Counted from the stretch's first letter, positions 35,415 through 45,065 are shown. The stretch is DNA of 64,000 bases from Pseudomonas sp. GM79 (GCF_000282495.1 NZ_AKJE01000021.1:1-64000); one strand, 5' to 3'. A program made the numbers and translations. Notes: a model not told the origin generated them from the letters alone.

Positions 35415-36344
35415 ATGGCCACCCAACCGCTGTCCAAGCTGAAAACTGCCCGCCGCTCGCGCTTTGTCATGCGTTGGTATTCCTGGCTTTTGCTGGTAGC
35501 GGCTGCTGTGTATGGCCTCGTGTTTGCGATGCACTGGGATGATCGCGGCGTGCTCTGGGTGATGGAGCGTTTCGAAAGCCCGGCCGAGCGAAAAGAGAGT
35601 ATCTGGCTGCCGGATTACCGGGCGGTGATCGACGCCAAGTTGCTGCCGGGCATGGAGAAGGACGAAGCGTCAGATGTTTCTTATGACCCGCAGACCAAAA
35701 CCCTGTTTGCGGTGATGGGCAAGAACCCGTTCCTGGTCGAGCTGACGTTGCAGGGCGATGTGTTGCGCAAGATGCCGCTGGTGGGTTGGGGCAACCCGGA
35801 AGCGGTAGCGGTCATGGGCAACGGTTTGCTGGCAATTACCGATGAGCGCAAACACCTGCTTTCCATCGTCAAGGTCGATGCCGATACCCGGGAACTGAAT
35901 ATCGCCAGTTTCCCGAAATACGACCTGGGCCCGTCGGAAAACCAGAATAAGGCCTTCGAGGCGATCGCCTGGGATGCGCGTAACCAGCAACTGCTGCTGG
36001 GCGAAGAGCGTCCGCCGGCGCTGTTCAGCTGGAAAAGCGATGGCAGCCAAATCCTCAAGGGCGACAAGCAGAAGCTGTCCAGCGACGAACTGGATATCCG
36101 CAACCTGTCGGCCTTGGCCATCGATCCGCGCACCGGCCATACCTTGGTGCTGTCCGCCGACTCTCACTTGTTGCTGGAATTGGACGAAAAAGGCGAGCAG
36201 GTCAGTTTCATGACTCTGCTGGGTGGTTTCAATGGTCTGAAAAAAACCATTCCCCGTGCCGAAGGCGTGACGATGGACGAAGCGGGCACGCTGTACATTG
36301 TGAGTGAGCCGAACCTGTTCTATCGCTTCGAAAAACAACCGTAG
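35415..36344 (+). CDS. SdiA-regulated-domain membrane-anchored beta-propeller, copy 1
   Basis: A 309-aa protein with one N-terminal membrane segment (~residues 21-39, WYSWLLLVAAAVYGLVFAMH) and an extracytoplasmic domain of the SdiA-regulated (YjiK) family, a phytase-like beta-propeller. Repeated blade patterns are seen: DEASDVSYDPQTKTLFAVMG, NPEAVAVMGNGLLAITDERK, NKAFEAIAWDARNQQLLLGEE and AEGVTMDEAGTLYIVSEPN. The function is unknown. A clear paralogue follows 97 bp downstream, so this is a tandem duplication. Confidence 0.82.
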   Translation: MATQPLSKLKTARRSRFVMRWYSWLLLVAAAVYGLVFAMHWDDRGVLWVMERFESPAERKESIWLPDYRAVIDAKLLPGMEKDEASDVSYDPQTKTLFAVMGKNPFLVELTLQGDVLRKMPLVGWGNPEAVAVMGNGLLAITDERKHLLSIVKVDADTRELNIASFPKYDLGPSENQNKAFEAIAWDARNQQLLLGEERPPALFSWKSDGSQILKGDKQKLSSDELDIRNLSALAIDPRTGHTLVLSADSHLLLELDEKGEQVSFMTLLGGFNGLKKTIPRAEGVTMDEAGTLYIVSEPNLFYRFEKQP

Positions 36345-36441
36345 GAGTTCGGCAATTGTCGTCAAAGGCCATTGGCCATTAAGCTTGAATTCATACTGCC
36401 GTGGTATTTCATCCACCCGTCTTGTTTCCGAGCCTGCCTGA

Positions 36442-37359
36442 ATGCGCCGACTTGCCCGTCCCAAACCCCTGATACTGATCCTGTCGGTCATTGCGCTGAT
36501 CATGCTGGTTGCCGTCGGCCAATACCTGCGCCTGTTCGAGCGCACCTGGTTCAATGTGCAGACGTTATGGCAGCCGATGAATGCCCAGTCGATTGGCCTG
36601 GATCAATATCAGGTAACGATCGAGGCGCAAGTCATTGACGGTCTGGATGACGATGTTTCGGCGCTGACCTTCGATCCCGTGCGCAAAAGCCTGTTCACGG
36701 TTACCAACAAAAATGCCGAACTGATCGAATTGTCCCTGGAAGGCAAAATCCTGCGGCGTGTGGCACTGATCGGGTTTGGCGACCCGGAGGCGGTGGAGTT
36801 CATCAGCGCTGACACTTACGTGATCACCGACGAGCGCCAGCAACGGTTGATCAAGATTCATCTGGAGGCGGACACGACGTTCCTTGATGCCGCCGACGCT
36901 GAACAGATCACCCTCGGCGTGCATATGCGTGGCAATAAGGGTTTCGAAGGGTTGGCCTATGACTCGGTGGGCAAGCGCTTGTTCGTTGCCAAGGAGCGCG
37001 ACCCGATGCTGATCTACGAAGTGCAGGGCTTCCCGCACTACAACCCGGAGAAATCCTACGCAGTGCATGTGGTGAACAACCCCAAGCGCGATGCCGGGAT
37101 GTTCGTGCGAGACCTGTCGAGCCTGCAATACGACGAGCGCAGCGGTCATTTGCTGGCGCTGTCCGATGAGTCGCGACTGATTCTGGAGCTGGATGTCGAT
37201 GGGCGGCCGTTGACCACCCTGTCACTGAGCAAGGGGCGTCAGGGATTGCAGAAGACTGTGCCGCAAGCGGAAGGCATCGCCATGGACGACGACGGCACCC
37301 TGTACCTCGTCAGCGAGCCAAATCTGTTCTACGTCTTCAAAAAACCACCGCAAAACTAA
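36442..37359 (+). CDS. SdiA-regulated-domain membrane-anchored beta-propeller, copy 2
   Basis: A 305-aa paralogue of the preceding gene, with an N-terminal membrane segment (~residues 9-28) and the same blade series: DDVSALTFDPVRKSLFTVTN, DPEAVEFISADTYVITDERQ, NKGFEGLAYDSVGKRLFVAK and AEGIAMDDDGTLYLVSEPN. The two copies differ mostly in the loops, as expected for an old duplication with changed ligand. The role is unknown. It is convergent with rpiA across a REPIN. Confidence 0.82.
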   Translation: MRRLARPKPLILILSVIALIMLVAVGQYLRLFERTWFNVQTLWQPMNAQSIGLDQYQVTIEAQVIDGLDDDVSALTFDPVRKSLFTVTNKNAELIELSLEGKILRRVALIGFGDPEAVEFISADTYVITDERQQRLIKIHLEADTTFLDAADAEQITLGVHMRGNKGFEGLAYDSVGKRLFVAKERDPMLIYEVQGFPHYNPEKSYAVHVVNNPKRDAGMFVRDLSSLQYDERSGHLLALSDESRLILELDVDGRPLTTLSLSKGRQGLQKTVPQAEGIAMDDDGTLYLVSEPNLFYVFKKPPQN

Positions 37360-37376
37360 CCAACACCGCAAAACAC

Positions 37377-37466
37377 TGTGGGAGCGGGCTTGCTCGCGAA
37401 GAGGCCAGCACATTCAACATTGATGTTGGATGACAGACCGCTTTCGCGAGCAAGCCCGCTCCCACA
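37377..37466. repeat. REPIN, topology A
   Basis: TGTGGGAGCGGGCTTGCTCG and complement around CATTCAACATTGATGTTGGA. It lies between convergent genes. Confidence 0.95.
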
Positions 37467-37481
37467 GGTTTGGTGTATGCC

Positions 37482-38156
37482 TTACTCGGCGCGCAGGGTT
37501 TTCACGCCTTCACTCGTGCCCAACAGCAGCAAATCGGCCGGGCGGGCTGCGAACAAGCCGTTGGTGACCACGCCGACGATGGCATTGATCTGTGTTTCCA
37601 GCTCCACCGGGTTGGTGATCTGCATGTTGAACACGTCGAGGATGATGTTGCCGTTGTCGGTCAGCACGCCTTCACGGTAGACCGGGTCGCCGCCTAGCTT
37701 CACCAGTTGGCGGGCCACGTGGCTGCGGGCCATCGGGATCACTTCCACCGGCAGCGGGAACGCACCAAGCACCGGCACCAGTTTGCTGGCGTCGGCGATG
37801 CAGATGAAGGTCTTGGCCACGGCCGCAACAATCTTCTCGCGGGTCAGGGCCGCGCCACCGCCCTTGATCAGGTTCAGGTGCGCGTCGCTTTCATCGGCGC
37901 CATCGACGTAGAACTCCAGGTCGCTGACGGTATTGAGCTCATACACCGGAATGCCGTGGCCTTTGAGGCGGGCGGCGGTGGCTTCGGAGCTGGCGACCGC
38001 GCCATCGAACGCGCCTTTGTGCTTGGCCAGGGCATCGATGAAGCAATTGGCGGTGGAGCCGGTGCCGACCCCGACGATGCTCTTGTCGTCGAGTTTCGGA
38101 AGGATGAAGTCGACGGCGGCCTGAGCCACTGCCTGTTTGAGTTGATCCTGGGTCAT
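37482..38156 (-). CDS. rpiA: Ribose-5-phosphate isomerase A
   Basis: Interconverts ribose 5-phosphate and ribulose 5-phosphate in the pentose phosphate pathway. The phosphate loop is [16 protein letters not shown], followed by [35 protein letters not shown] with the catalytic Asp/Lys, and [14 protein letters not shown]. Length 224 aa matches the family. The start at 38156 is chosen over a much longer frame that runs through REP sequence. It is divergent from ilvA, as in other pseudomonads. Confidence 0.95.
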   Translation of the reverse strand: MTQDQLKQAVAQAAVDFILPKLDDKSIVGVGTGSTANCFIDALAKHKGAFDGAVASSEATAARLKGHGIPVYELNTVSDLEFYVDGADESDAHLNLIKGGGAALTREKIVAAVAKTFICIADASKLVPVLGAFPLPVEVIPMARSHVARQLVKLGGDPVYREGVLTDNGNIILDVFNMQITNPVELETQINAIVGVVTNGLFAARPADLLLLGTSEGVKTLRAE

Positions 38157-38504
38157 GCGGGCTCCGAAGTGCCGAAGAGGGGACGAAAGGCCGGCATTAT
38201 AGGCCTCGCGATGGGGAAGGTCATTGCCGGTATGTCGAATGGTGGCGAGGGGGCTTGCCTGTGGCGAGGGAGCTTGCTCCCGCTCGGCTGCGCAGCAGTC
38301 GTAAAACCTGCTGATGCGGTGTGTCTGAAAGAGCGGGGTATCGGTTTTGGGGAGCGCTTCGCGCTCCAACGGGAGCAAGCTCCCTCGCCACAATGAGTCT
38401 CTTGCGCTGGCGAGCGGCTAAAACCACCTGTTTAGTGTGGTCGCCCGCCCAAAAGCCGGGTTAGACTCCTTGGCCCTGCCCAACCCGCTCAGTGATGCTT
38501 TCCG
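38157..38504. other. rpiA-ilvA divergent region
   Basis: This 348-bp gap has a REPIN (38260-38392), an extra half unit of the same family at about 38242-38256, and about 110 bp before ilvA in which TTAGACT (38461-38467) resembles a -10 element. No further gene is seen. It is the only divergent gene pair in the window with a REP element. Confidence 0.6.
38260..38392. repeat. REPIN of the GTGGCGAGGGAGCTTGCTCC family
   Basis: TGTGGCGAGGGAGCTTGCTC at the left and its complement at the right; a palindromic GGAGCGCTTCGCGCTCC sits at about 38350-38366. An additional partial unit lies just upstream. Confidence 0.9.
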
Positions 38505-40019
38505 ATGCTCGAACAGTACGTCAAAAAGATCCTCACCTCGCGCGTTTATGACGTTGCCGTAGAAACCCCATTGCAGACTGCCCGCCAGCTCTCCGAGCGG
38601 CTGGGCAACGATATCTGGCTCAAGCGTGAAGACTTGCAGCCGGTGTTTTCGTTCAAGATTCGCGGCGCCTACAACAAGCTGACGCAACTGAGCGATGAAG
38701 AGCGCGCTCGCGGCGTGGTCACCGCGTCGGCGGGCAACCATGCGCAAGGCCTGGCCCTGGCGGCCAAGGTTCTGGGCGTGAAAGCGACCATCGTGATGCC
38801 CAAGACCACCCCGGAAATCAAGGTCGAAGGTGTGCGCTCGCGTGGCGGTAAAGTGGTGCTGCACGGGGATTCGTTCCCGGAAGCCCTGGCCTACTCGCTG
38901 AAACTGGTCGACGAAAAAGGCTACGTCTACATTCACCCTTACGATGACCCCCACACCATTGCCGGGCAGGGCACGGTGGCCATGGAGATTCTGCGCCAGC
39001 ACCCGGGGCGTCTGGATGCGATCTTCGTTCCGGTGGGCGGCGGCGGGCTGATTGCCGGGATTGCGGCGTACGTGAAATACCTGCGCCCGGACATCAAAAT
39101 CATCGGCGTCGAACCGGATGACTCCAACTGCCTGCAAGCCGCCATGGCGGCCGGCGAGCGCGTGGTGCTGCCGACCGTGGGGCTCTTCGCCGATGGCGTT
39201 GCCGTGGCTCAGATCGGCCAGCACACTTTCGACATCTGCAAAGACTACGTAGACGAAGTGATCACTGTCAGCACTGATGAGATCTGTGCGGCAATCAAGG
39301 ATATCTACGACGATACCCGCTCGATCACTGAGCCTGCCGGCGCCTTGGGCGTGGCCGGGATCAAGAAGTATGTCGAGCAGCGCGGTGTCACCGGCCACAC
39401 CTTCGTGGCCATCGATTCCGGCGCCAACGTCAACTTCGACCGCTTGCGCCACGTGGCCGAACGCGCTGAACTGGGCGAGGGTCGCGAAGCCATCATCGCC
39501 GTGACCATCCCCGAGAAACCGGGCAGTTTCAAGGCGTTCTGCGAAGCCATCGGCAAGCGCCAGATCACCGAATTCAACTACCGCTACAACACCGGCAGCG
39601 AAGCGCACATCTTTGTCGGCGTGCAGACGCATCCGGAAAACGACCCGCGCAGTGCGCTGCTCGCCAGTCTCTCCGAGCAGGGTTTCCCGGTGCTCGACCT
39701 GACCGACAACGAACTGGCCAAGTTGCACATCCGCCATATGGTTGGCGGGCGCGCTGTCCATGTGGTCGATGAAGTGGTGCTGCGCTTCGAGTTTCCGGAG
39801 CGTCCGGGTGCGTTGTTCAACTTCCTCAACAAGCTCGGCGGGCGCTGGAACATTTCGATGTTCCACTACCGCAACCACGGCGCGGCCGATGGCCGTGTGG
39901 TCGCGGGCCTGCAAGTGCCGCACGATGAGCGTCATCTGGTACCGGCCGCGCTGGAAGAAATCGGCTACCCGTACTGGGACGAAAGCGACAACCCGGCCTA
40001 TCAGCTGTTTCTCGGCTGA
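38505..40019 (+). CDS. ilvA: Threonine ammonia-lyase (biosynthetic) IlvA
   Basis: PLP enzyme converting threonine to 2-oxobutyrate for isoleucine synthesis. The Schiff-base Lys51 lies in FSFKIRGAYNK, the PLP phosphate loop is VGGGGLIAGIAAYVK, and SAGNHAQG is visible near residue 75. Two ACT-like regulatory domains occupy ~residues 325-504, so this is the long, isoleucine-inhibited form (504 aa). ATG at 38505 lacks a strong Shine-Dalgarno sequence. It is separated from the next gene by 39 bp. Confidence 0.95.
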   Translation: MLEQYVKKILTSRVYDVAVETPLQTARQLSERLGNDIWLKREDLQPVFSFKIRGAYNKLTQLSDEERARGVVTASAGNHAQGLALAAKVLGVKATIVMPKTTPEIKVEGVRSRGGKVVLHGDSFPEALAYSLKLVDEKGYVYIHPYDDPHTIAGQGTVAMEILRQHPGRLDAIFVPVGGGGLIAGIAAYVKYLRPDIKIIGVEPDDSNCLQAAMAAGERVVLPTVGLFADGVAVAQIGQHTFDICKDYVDEVITVSTDEICAAIKDIYDDTRSITEPAGALGVAGIKKYVEQRGVTGHTFVAIDSGANVNFDRLRHVAERAELGEGREAIIAVTIPEKPGSFKAFCEAIGKRQITEFNYRYNTGSEAHIFVGVQTHPENDPRSALLASLSEQGFPVLDLTDNELAKLHIRHMVGGRAVHVVDEVVLRFEFPERPGALFNFLNKLGGRWNISMFHYRNHGAADGRVVAGLQVPHDERHLVPAALEEIGYPYWDESDNPAYQLFLG

Positions 40020-40058
40020 GCGGCTACGCTGATCGGCAGGCCATAAGGAAATCGAACA

Positions 40059-40484
40059 ATGGAAACGTTAACCGCCCTCAAAATCGCTCATAGCGTGGCG
40101 ACGGTATTGCTGTTGATCAGCGCACTGGGGTTGGCGATCTGGGTCTGGCGCGCCCGCCGTAACGGCGACGCGAGCGCTCACACTCGTACTTTGCAACGAC
40201 CGCTGGTGTTCATCTGGCTATTGATGGGGCTGGCACTGTTGAGCATGCCGTTCACCGGTTGGTGGATGGTGCATCTGGTGGGCTGGCCGTTGGGACAGAC
40301 CTGGCTGCTGGCGTCCAGTGTGCTCTACACCGTGGCGGCGTTGGGCTGGTTCTGGCTGGTGGTGCGGCTGAATCGGCTGCGCACTGTTCCGGGAGGCAAT
40401 GGCAAGTTTACCTTCGCCCTCGCATTGTTCAGCGTTGTCTGCTTTATCGCCATTGCGGGGTTGATGGGGGCCAAGCCGGTTTAG
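40059..40484 (+). CDS. DUF2269-like integral membrane protein
   Basis: A 141-aa membrane protein with four hydrophobic segments: AHSVATVLLLISALGLAIWV, VFIWLLMGLALLSMPFTGWW, WLLASSVLYTVAALGWFWLV and FALALFSVVCFIAIAGLMG. The pattern resembles DUF2269. The function is unknown. It starts 39 bp after ilvA and may be co-transcribed, but nothing in its sequence links it to isoleucine synthesis. It is convergent with the HAD gene across a REPIN. Confidence 0.75.
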   Translation: METLTALKIAHSVATVLLLISALGLAIWVWRARRNGDASAHTRTLQRPLVFIWLLMGLALLSMPFTGWWMVHLVGWPLGQTWLLASSVLYTVAALGWFWLVVRLNRLRTVPGGNGKFTFALALFSVVCFIAIAGLMGAKPV

Positions 40485-40506
40485 GGCTTTGGACCGAGTC
40501 GGCCCC

Positions 40507-40599
40507 TTCGCGAGCAAGCCCGCTCCCACACTAGATCTTCAGCGAACACAGATTTTGTGTACGACGCAGATCAAATGTGGGAGCGGGCTTGCTCGCGAA
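40507..40599. repeat. REPIN, topology B
   Basis: TTCGCGAGCAAGCCCGCTCC and complement around GATCTTCAGCGAACACAGAT. It lies between convergent genes. Confidence 0.95.
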
Positions 40600-40606
40600 A
40601 GCGGTT

Positions 40607-41263
40607 TCAGTCGCGCAGGCTAATCACCGGCCAGCCACGCTTCTCGGCCTCGGCCCGCAGATTCGGATCCGGATCAACAGCAATCGGATTCGCCACCTGT
40701 TCCAGCAACGACAAGTCATTCATCGAATCACTATAGAAATAGCTGTCTTCCAGATTGTGGCCAGTCTCTTCCAGCCAACGATTCAACCGAGTCACCTTGC
40801 CTTCACGGAAGCACGGGACATCAGTGCTGCGCCCGGTGTAACGGCCGTCGATCATTTCGCATTCGGTGGCGATCAGGGTCTCAACGCCTAAACGTGCTGC
40901 AATCGGCCCGGTCACAAAGCGGTTGGTGGCGGTGATGATCACCAGTTTGTCGCCGGCCTCACGGTGTTTGGCCAGCAGTTCGATGCCCTTGGGCAGCACG
41001 ATCGGTTCGATGCAGTCGCGCATGTAGTCCAGGTGCCATTGATCCAGCGTGGTCATCTCGGTGCGGCCGAGCACTTCCAGGCAGAAGTTCAGGTACGCGT
41101 CGTTATCCAGCTTGCCGGCCAGGTAATCCTGATAGAACTCGTCGTTGCGTGCCTTGTAGGCGACGGCGTCGAGGAAACCGCGTTCGCACAGATAGTCGCC
41201 CCAGGCGTGGTCACTGTCACCGCCCAGAAGCGTGTTGTCCAAGTCGAATAAAGCCAGCCGCAT
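40607..41263 (-). CDS. HAD-superfamily phosphatase, PA0335/SerB-like
   Basis: A 218-aa HAD hydrolase with nucleophile motif [16 protein letters not shown] (Asp7 and Asp9), motif [10 protein letters not shown] near residue 109, and motif [19 protein letters not shown]. The HAD_IB class (SerB-like) fits. Its neighbour rppH and the region match P. aeruginosa PA0335, reported as a histidinol-phosphate phosphatase, so it may supply that step in histidine synthesis; the assignment is by synteny and resemblance. It is divergent from rppH. Confidence 0.82.
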   Translation of the reverse strand: MRLALFDLDNTLLGGDSDHAWGDYLCERGFLDAVAYKARNDEFYQDYLAGKLDNDAYLNFCLEVLGRTEMTTLDQWHLDYMRDCIEPIVLPKGIELLAKHREAGDKLVIITATNRFVTGPIAARLGVETLIATECEMIDGRYTGRSTDVPCFREGKVTRLNRWLEETGHNLEDSYFYSDSMNDLSLLEQVANPIAVDPDPNLRAEAEKRGWPVISLRD

Positions 41264-41276
41264 TACAGTTACTCGC

Positions 41277-41317
41277 TGAAAAGTCTGTAGAAAGGTGTCC
41301 AGAATACGGACTTTTCA
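41277..41317. promoter_or_regulatory. 9-bp inverted repeat between the HAD gene and rppH
   Basis: TGAAAAGTC (41277-41285) and GACTTTTCA (41309-41317) are perfect arms around 23 bp in a 143-bp divergent region. It is a candidate shared control site. Confidence 0.4.
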
Positions 41318-41406
41318 CAAGAGTGCACATAAGGTAGGTCGGCTCGTTGCTGCTTTCACAACCTTTGTGGAACAATGCGACGACATGCGTTTGCGAGGTT
41401 GTTGCC

Positions 41407-41886
41407 GTGATCGACCCCGATGGTTTCCGCCCCAATGTCGGGATCATTCTGACGAATGATGCCGGCCAGGTGCTATGGGCTCGCCGTATCAATCAAGATG
41501 CCTGGCAGTTTCCACAGGGAGGGATCAACCCCCAGGAGACGCCGGAAGACGCCTTGTACCGCGAGTTGAACGAAGAAGTGGGCCTGGAGCGCGAAGATGT
41601 TGAAATACTCGCCTGCACCCGGGGCTGGTTGCGCTATCGTTTGCCGCAACGTCTGGTCAGGACGCATAGCCAACCGCTGTGCATCGGCCAGAAGCAGAAA
41701 TGGTTTCTCCTGCGCCTGATCTCCAACGAGCAGCGGGTGCGGATGGATTTGACCGGTAAACCGGAATTCGATGGCTGGCGTTGGGTCAGTTATTGGTATC
41801 CGTTGGGCCAGGTGGTGACATTCAAGCGCGAGGTTTATCGCCGCGCTCTCAAAGAGCTTGCCCCGCGCCTTTTAGCGCGCGACTGA
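41407..41886 (+). CDS. rppH: RNA pyrophosphohydrolase RppH
   Basis: Nudix hydrolase that removes pyrophosphate from 5'-triphosphate RNA and starts mRNA decay; 159 aa. The Nudix box is [20 protein letters not shown], followed by VGL. The usual start [14 protein letters not shown] is reached from GTG at 41407, giving the standard length; an upstream ATG adds 20 unrelated residues. The next gene ptsP follows 22 bp later, and this rppH-ptsP pairing is conserved in gamma-proteobacteria. Confidence 0.95.
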   Translation: MIDPDGFRPNVGIILTNDAGQVLWARRINQDAWQFPQGGINPQETPEDALYRELNEEVGLEREDVEILACTRGWLRYRLPQRLVRTHSQPLCIGQKQKWFLLRLISNEQRVRMDLTGKPEFDGWRWVSYWYPLGQVVTFKREVYRRALKELAPRLLARD

Positions 41887-41908
41887 CGACGGAGTTCGAC
41901 CCCGAGCC

Positions 41909-44188
41909 ATGCTCAATACGCTGCGCAAGATCGTCCAGGAAGTTAACTCCGCCAAGGATCTCAAGGCGGCGTTGGGGATTATTGTGTTGCGCGTCAAAGA
42001 GGCCATGGGCAGCCAGGTCTGCTCGGTCTACTTGCTTGACCCCGAGACCAATCGCTTCGTGCTGATGGCCACCGAGGGCTTGAACAAGCGCTCGATCGGC
42101 AAAGTCAGCATGGCACCCAACGAAGGTCTGGTCGGCCTGGTCGGCACGCGTGAAGAACCCCTGAACCTCGAAAACGCCGCGGATCACCCGCGCTACCGTT
42201 ACTTCGCCGAGACCGGTGAAGAGCGCTACGCCTCGTTCCTCGGGGCGCCGATCATTCACCACCGTCGCGTTGTCGGCGTGTTGGTCATTCAGCAAAAAGA
42301 ACGCCGTCAGTTCGATGAAGGTGAAGAAGCCTTCCTCGTGACCATGAGCGCGCAACTTGCCGGCGTTATCGCCCACGCCGAGGCCACCGGTTCGATCCGT
42401 GGCCTGGGTCGGCAGGGCAAAGGTATCCAGGAAGCAAAGTTCGTCGGTGTACCGGGTTCGCCGGGCGCGGCGGTCGGAACCGCGGTCGTCATGCTGCCAC
42501 CGGCCGATCTGGATGTGGTGCCGGACAAGACCATCACCGACATCAACGCGGAACTTGGCCTGTTCAAGACCGCCATCGAAGGTGTGCGCGCCGACATGCG
42601 TGCCTTGTCCGCCAAGCTGGCGACCCAGCTGCGGCCTGAAGAGCGGGCGCTGTTCGACGTTTACCTGATGATGCTCGACGATGCTTCGCTCGGCAGCGAA
42701 ATCACCACGGTGATCAAGACCGGTCAGTGGGCTCAGGGCGCGTTGCGTCAGGTGGTCACCGAACACGTCAACCGATTCGAATTGATGGACGACGCCTACT
42801 TGCGTGAGCGCGCCTCGGACGTCAAGGATCTCGGGCGGCGCTTGCTGGCTTACCTGCAGGAAGAGCGGCAGCAGACGCTGGTCTACCCCGACAACACCAT
42901 TCTGGTCAGCGAAGAACTGACGCCGGCGATGCTCGGCGAGGTGCCGGAAGGCAAGCTGGTGGGTCTGGTGTCGGTACTCGGTTCCGGCAACTCCCACGTG
43001 GCGATCCTGGCGCGCGCCATGGGTATTCCGACGGTGATGGGCCTGGTCGACTTGCCGTACTCCAAGGTCGACGGCATCCAGATGATCGTCGACGGCTACC
43101 ACGGTGAGGTCTATACCAACCCCAGTGACGTGCTGCGCAAGCAGTTCGCCGAGGTGGTCGAGGAAGAGAAACAGCTGGCCCTCGGGCTGGATGCATTGCG
43201 GGACTTGCCGTGTGTAACGGTCGACGGCCACCGCATGCCGCTGTGGGTCAACACCGGTCTTCTGGCGGACGTCGCGCGGGCGCAGAAGCGCGGTGCCGAA
43301 GGCGTGGGGCTGTACCGCACCGAAGTGCCGTTCATGATCAACCAGCGCTTCCCGAGCGAAAAAGAGCAGCTGGCAATCTATCGCGAGCAGCTCGCCGCGT
43401 TCCATCCGCAACCGGTGACCATGCGCAGCCTGGACATCGGCGGCGACAAGGCGCTGTCGTACTTCCCGATCAAGGAAGACAACCCGTTCCTCGGCTGGCG
43501 CGGCATTCGTGTGACCCTCGACCATCCGGAAATCTTCCTGGTGCAGACCCGCGCCATGCTCAAGGCCAGCGAAGGCCTGAACAACCTGCGTATTCTGCTG
43601 CCGATGATTTCCGGCATCCATGAACTGGAAGAAGCCCTGCACCTGATTCATCGGGCCTGGGGCGAAGTCCGCGACGAAGGCACCGACGTGCCGATGCCGC
43701 CGGTTGGCGTGATGATCGAGATTCCGGCGGCGGTGTATCAGACCAGGGAACTGGCGCGACAAGTGGACTTCCTGTCGGTCGGCTCCAACGACCTGACCCA
43801 GTACCTGCTGGCCGTGGACCGCAACAACCCGCGGGTGGCCGATCTCTACGACTACCTGCACCCGGCAGTGTTGCAAGCCTTGCAGAACGTGGTGCGTGAT
43901 GCTCATGCCGAAGGCAAGCCCGTAAGTATCTGCGGCGAAATGGCCGGTGACCCGGCGGCGGCAGTGCTGTTGATGGCGATGGGCTTCGACAGCCTGTCGA
44001 TGAACGCTACCAACTTGCCGAAAGTGAAGTGGATGCTGCGTCAGATCAACCTGAGCAAGGCCAAGGAGTTGCTGGCTGAGCTGATGACCATCGACAACCC
44101 GCAAGTTATCCACAGCTCGCTGCAACTGGCGCTGAAGAACCTTGGGTTGGCGCGGATGATCAATCCGGCTTCGGTCAAAACCCTTTAA
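41909..44188 (+). CDS. ptsP: Phosphoenolpyruvate-protein phosphotransferase PtsP (EI-Ntr)
   Basis: First enzyme of the nitrogen-related PTS, 759 aa. An N-terminal GAF domain (~1-165) senses glutamine/2-oxoglutarate in the family. The EI part has the phosphorylated His363 in GSGNSHVAILARAMG, PEP-binding GVGLYRTEVPFMI and RSLDIGGDKALSYFP, and the C-terminal SVGSNDLTQYLLAVDR and CGEMAGDP. It transfers phosphate to PtsO, not encoded here. It probably shares a transcript with rppH. The downstream gene is convergent. Confidence 0.95.
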   Translation: MLNTLRKIVQEVNSAKDLKAALGIIVLRVKEAMGSQVCSVYLLDPETNRFVLMATEGLNKRSIGKVSMAPNEGLVGLVGTREEPLNLENAADHPRYRYFAETGEERYASFLGAPIIHHRRVVGVLVIQQKERRQFDEGEEAFLVTMSAQLAGVIAHAEATGSIRGLGRQGKGIQEAKFVGVPGSPGAAVGTAVVMLPPADLDVVPDKTITDINAELGLFKTAIEGVRADMRALSAKLATQLRPEERALFDVYLMMLDDASLGSEITTVIKTGQWAQGALRQVVTEHVNRFELMDDAYLRERASDVKDLGRRLLAYLQEERQQTLVYPDNTILVSEELTPAMLGEVPEGKLVGLVSVLGSGNSHVAILARAMGIPTVMGLVDLPYSKVDGIQMIVDGYHGEVYTNPSDVLRKQFAEVVEEEKQLALGLDALRDLPCVTVDGHRMPLWVNTGLLADVARAQKRGAEGVGLYRTEVPFMINQRFPSEKEQLAIYREQLAAFHPQPVTMRSLDIGGDKALSYFPIKEDNPFLGWRGIRVTLDHPEIFLVQTRAMLKASEGLNNLRILLPMISGIHELEEALHLIHRAWGEVRDEGTDVPMPPVGVMIEIPAAVYQTRELARQVDFLSVGSNDLTQYLLAVDRNNPRVADLYDYLHPAVLQALQNVVRDAHAEGKPVSICGEMAGDPAAAVLLMAMGFDSLSMNATNLPKVKWMLRQINLSKAKELLAELMTIDNPQVIHSSLQLALKNLGLARMINPASVKTL

Positions 44189-44203
44189 AAGGCTGATGGC
44201 CCC

Positions 44204-44294
44204 ATCGCAGGCAAGCCAGCTCCCACAGGAATTTGGGTCGATTCACTGATTTGTGATCAACACCAAAACCTGTGGGAGCTGGCTTGCCTGCGAT
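44204..44294. repeat. REPIN variant (GTGGGAGCTGGCTTGCCTGCGAT), topology B
   Basis: ATCGCAGGCAAGCCAGCTCC and complement around a spacer unlike that of the other topology-B elements. It lies between convergent ptsP and the NRDE gene. Confidence 0.9.
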
Positions 44295-44318
44295 AGGGCC
44301 AGTCCAGGCAGCACAAAA

Positions 44319-45065
44319 TTAAATCCTGATCTCTACTTCCCCCAAATGCCCCCCATACGGCCCGAAACTCCTTTCGACCATATGCCTTCCCCCATCCGCC
44401 TGAACAATCAACGCCGTGCTCGCCCGTGTCCCGTAAGTCGGGCTTTTGATAAACACGCTCGACAACAACGTCTCGGTAGCCTGTCCCACGCCAGTGTCCG
44501 GCAGTTCGGCAAGCGGTGCCGTCTGCGGGTCGCTCAGCAAGGCTAACAGCGCCTGCGGCTGCGGATCGCCCAATACTTCGCTCAATGCTGCCTTGGCCTT
44601 GAGCACTTTCGGCCACGGCGTATCAAGCCCCGCGTTCGATAACCCATAAATGCCCGGCTGGAGCATGACCGCCTCCGTCTCCCGGGCATTGAAGTGCCAT
44701 AGCTCGTTGGCATTGCCAATCAACAGATTAAACCCGGCGTATTCAGGCGAACGTCCGACAACGTCCTTTAAATAGTCGTCAATCGACATGTCCCCGCTGA
44801 GAAACTGCGCCACCAGTTCGCCTCGCGACTTGCGCGCCGGCGGCTGAAGGGGATCACGGATGTTGGTCAGCGCGGCGAAGCGCCCATTGGCGCCGACCCC
44901 GAGCCACGTACCGCCAGCCTCAAGGTCGCGACCGGCATACACGTGCGGGGCTTGCGGCCATTGCGCCAGGGGCAGGCTGGGCCGGGCATAGAATTCGTCG
45001 CGGTTGGCCGCCACGATCAGTGGCTGGGCATGACCCGGCCGCCAGGCAAAAACAATCAGGCACAT
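44319..45065 (-). CDS. NRDE-family protein (TANGO2 homologue)
   Basis: A 248-aa protein of the NRDE family, with the N-terminal Cys2 in MCLIVFAWRPGH, the naming motif ANRDEFYARPS near residue 20, GGTWLGVGANGRFAALTNIR and SRGELVAQFL. The N-terminal Cys after Met and the fold suggest an Ntn-hydrolase relative; the eukaryotic homologue TANGO2 has been linked to heme or lipid handling, and no bacterial role is settled. ATG at 45065 follows AAGGACC. It is divergent from the TauE gene. Confidence 0.85.
   Translation of the reverse strand: MCLIVFAWRPGHAQPLIVAANRDEFYARPSLPLAQWPQAPHVYAGRDLEAGGTWLGVGANGRFAALTNIRDPLQPPARKSRGELVAQFLSGDMSIDDYLKDVVGRSPEYAGFNLLIGNANELWHFNARETEAVMLQPGIYGLSNAGLDTPWPKVLKAKAALSEVLGDPQPQALLALLSDPQTAPLAELPDTGVGQATETLLSSVFIKSPTYGTRASTALIVQADGGRHMVERSFGPYGGHLGEVEIRI

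Noticed and set aside
41849..44125. Minus-strand open frame of about 758 codons antisense to ptsP
   Set aside because: The sense gene encodes a complete PtsP. The antisense product has a His/Gln-rich, low-complexity make-up typical of shadow frames.
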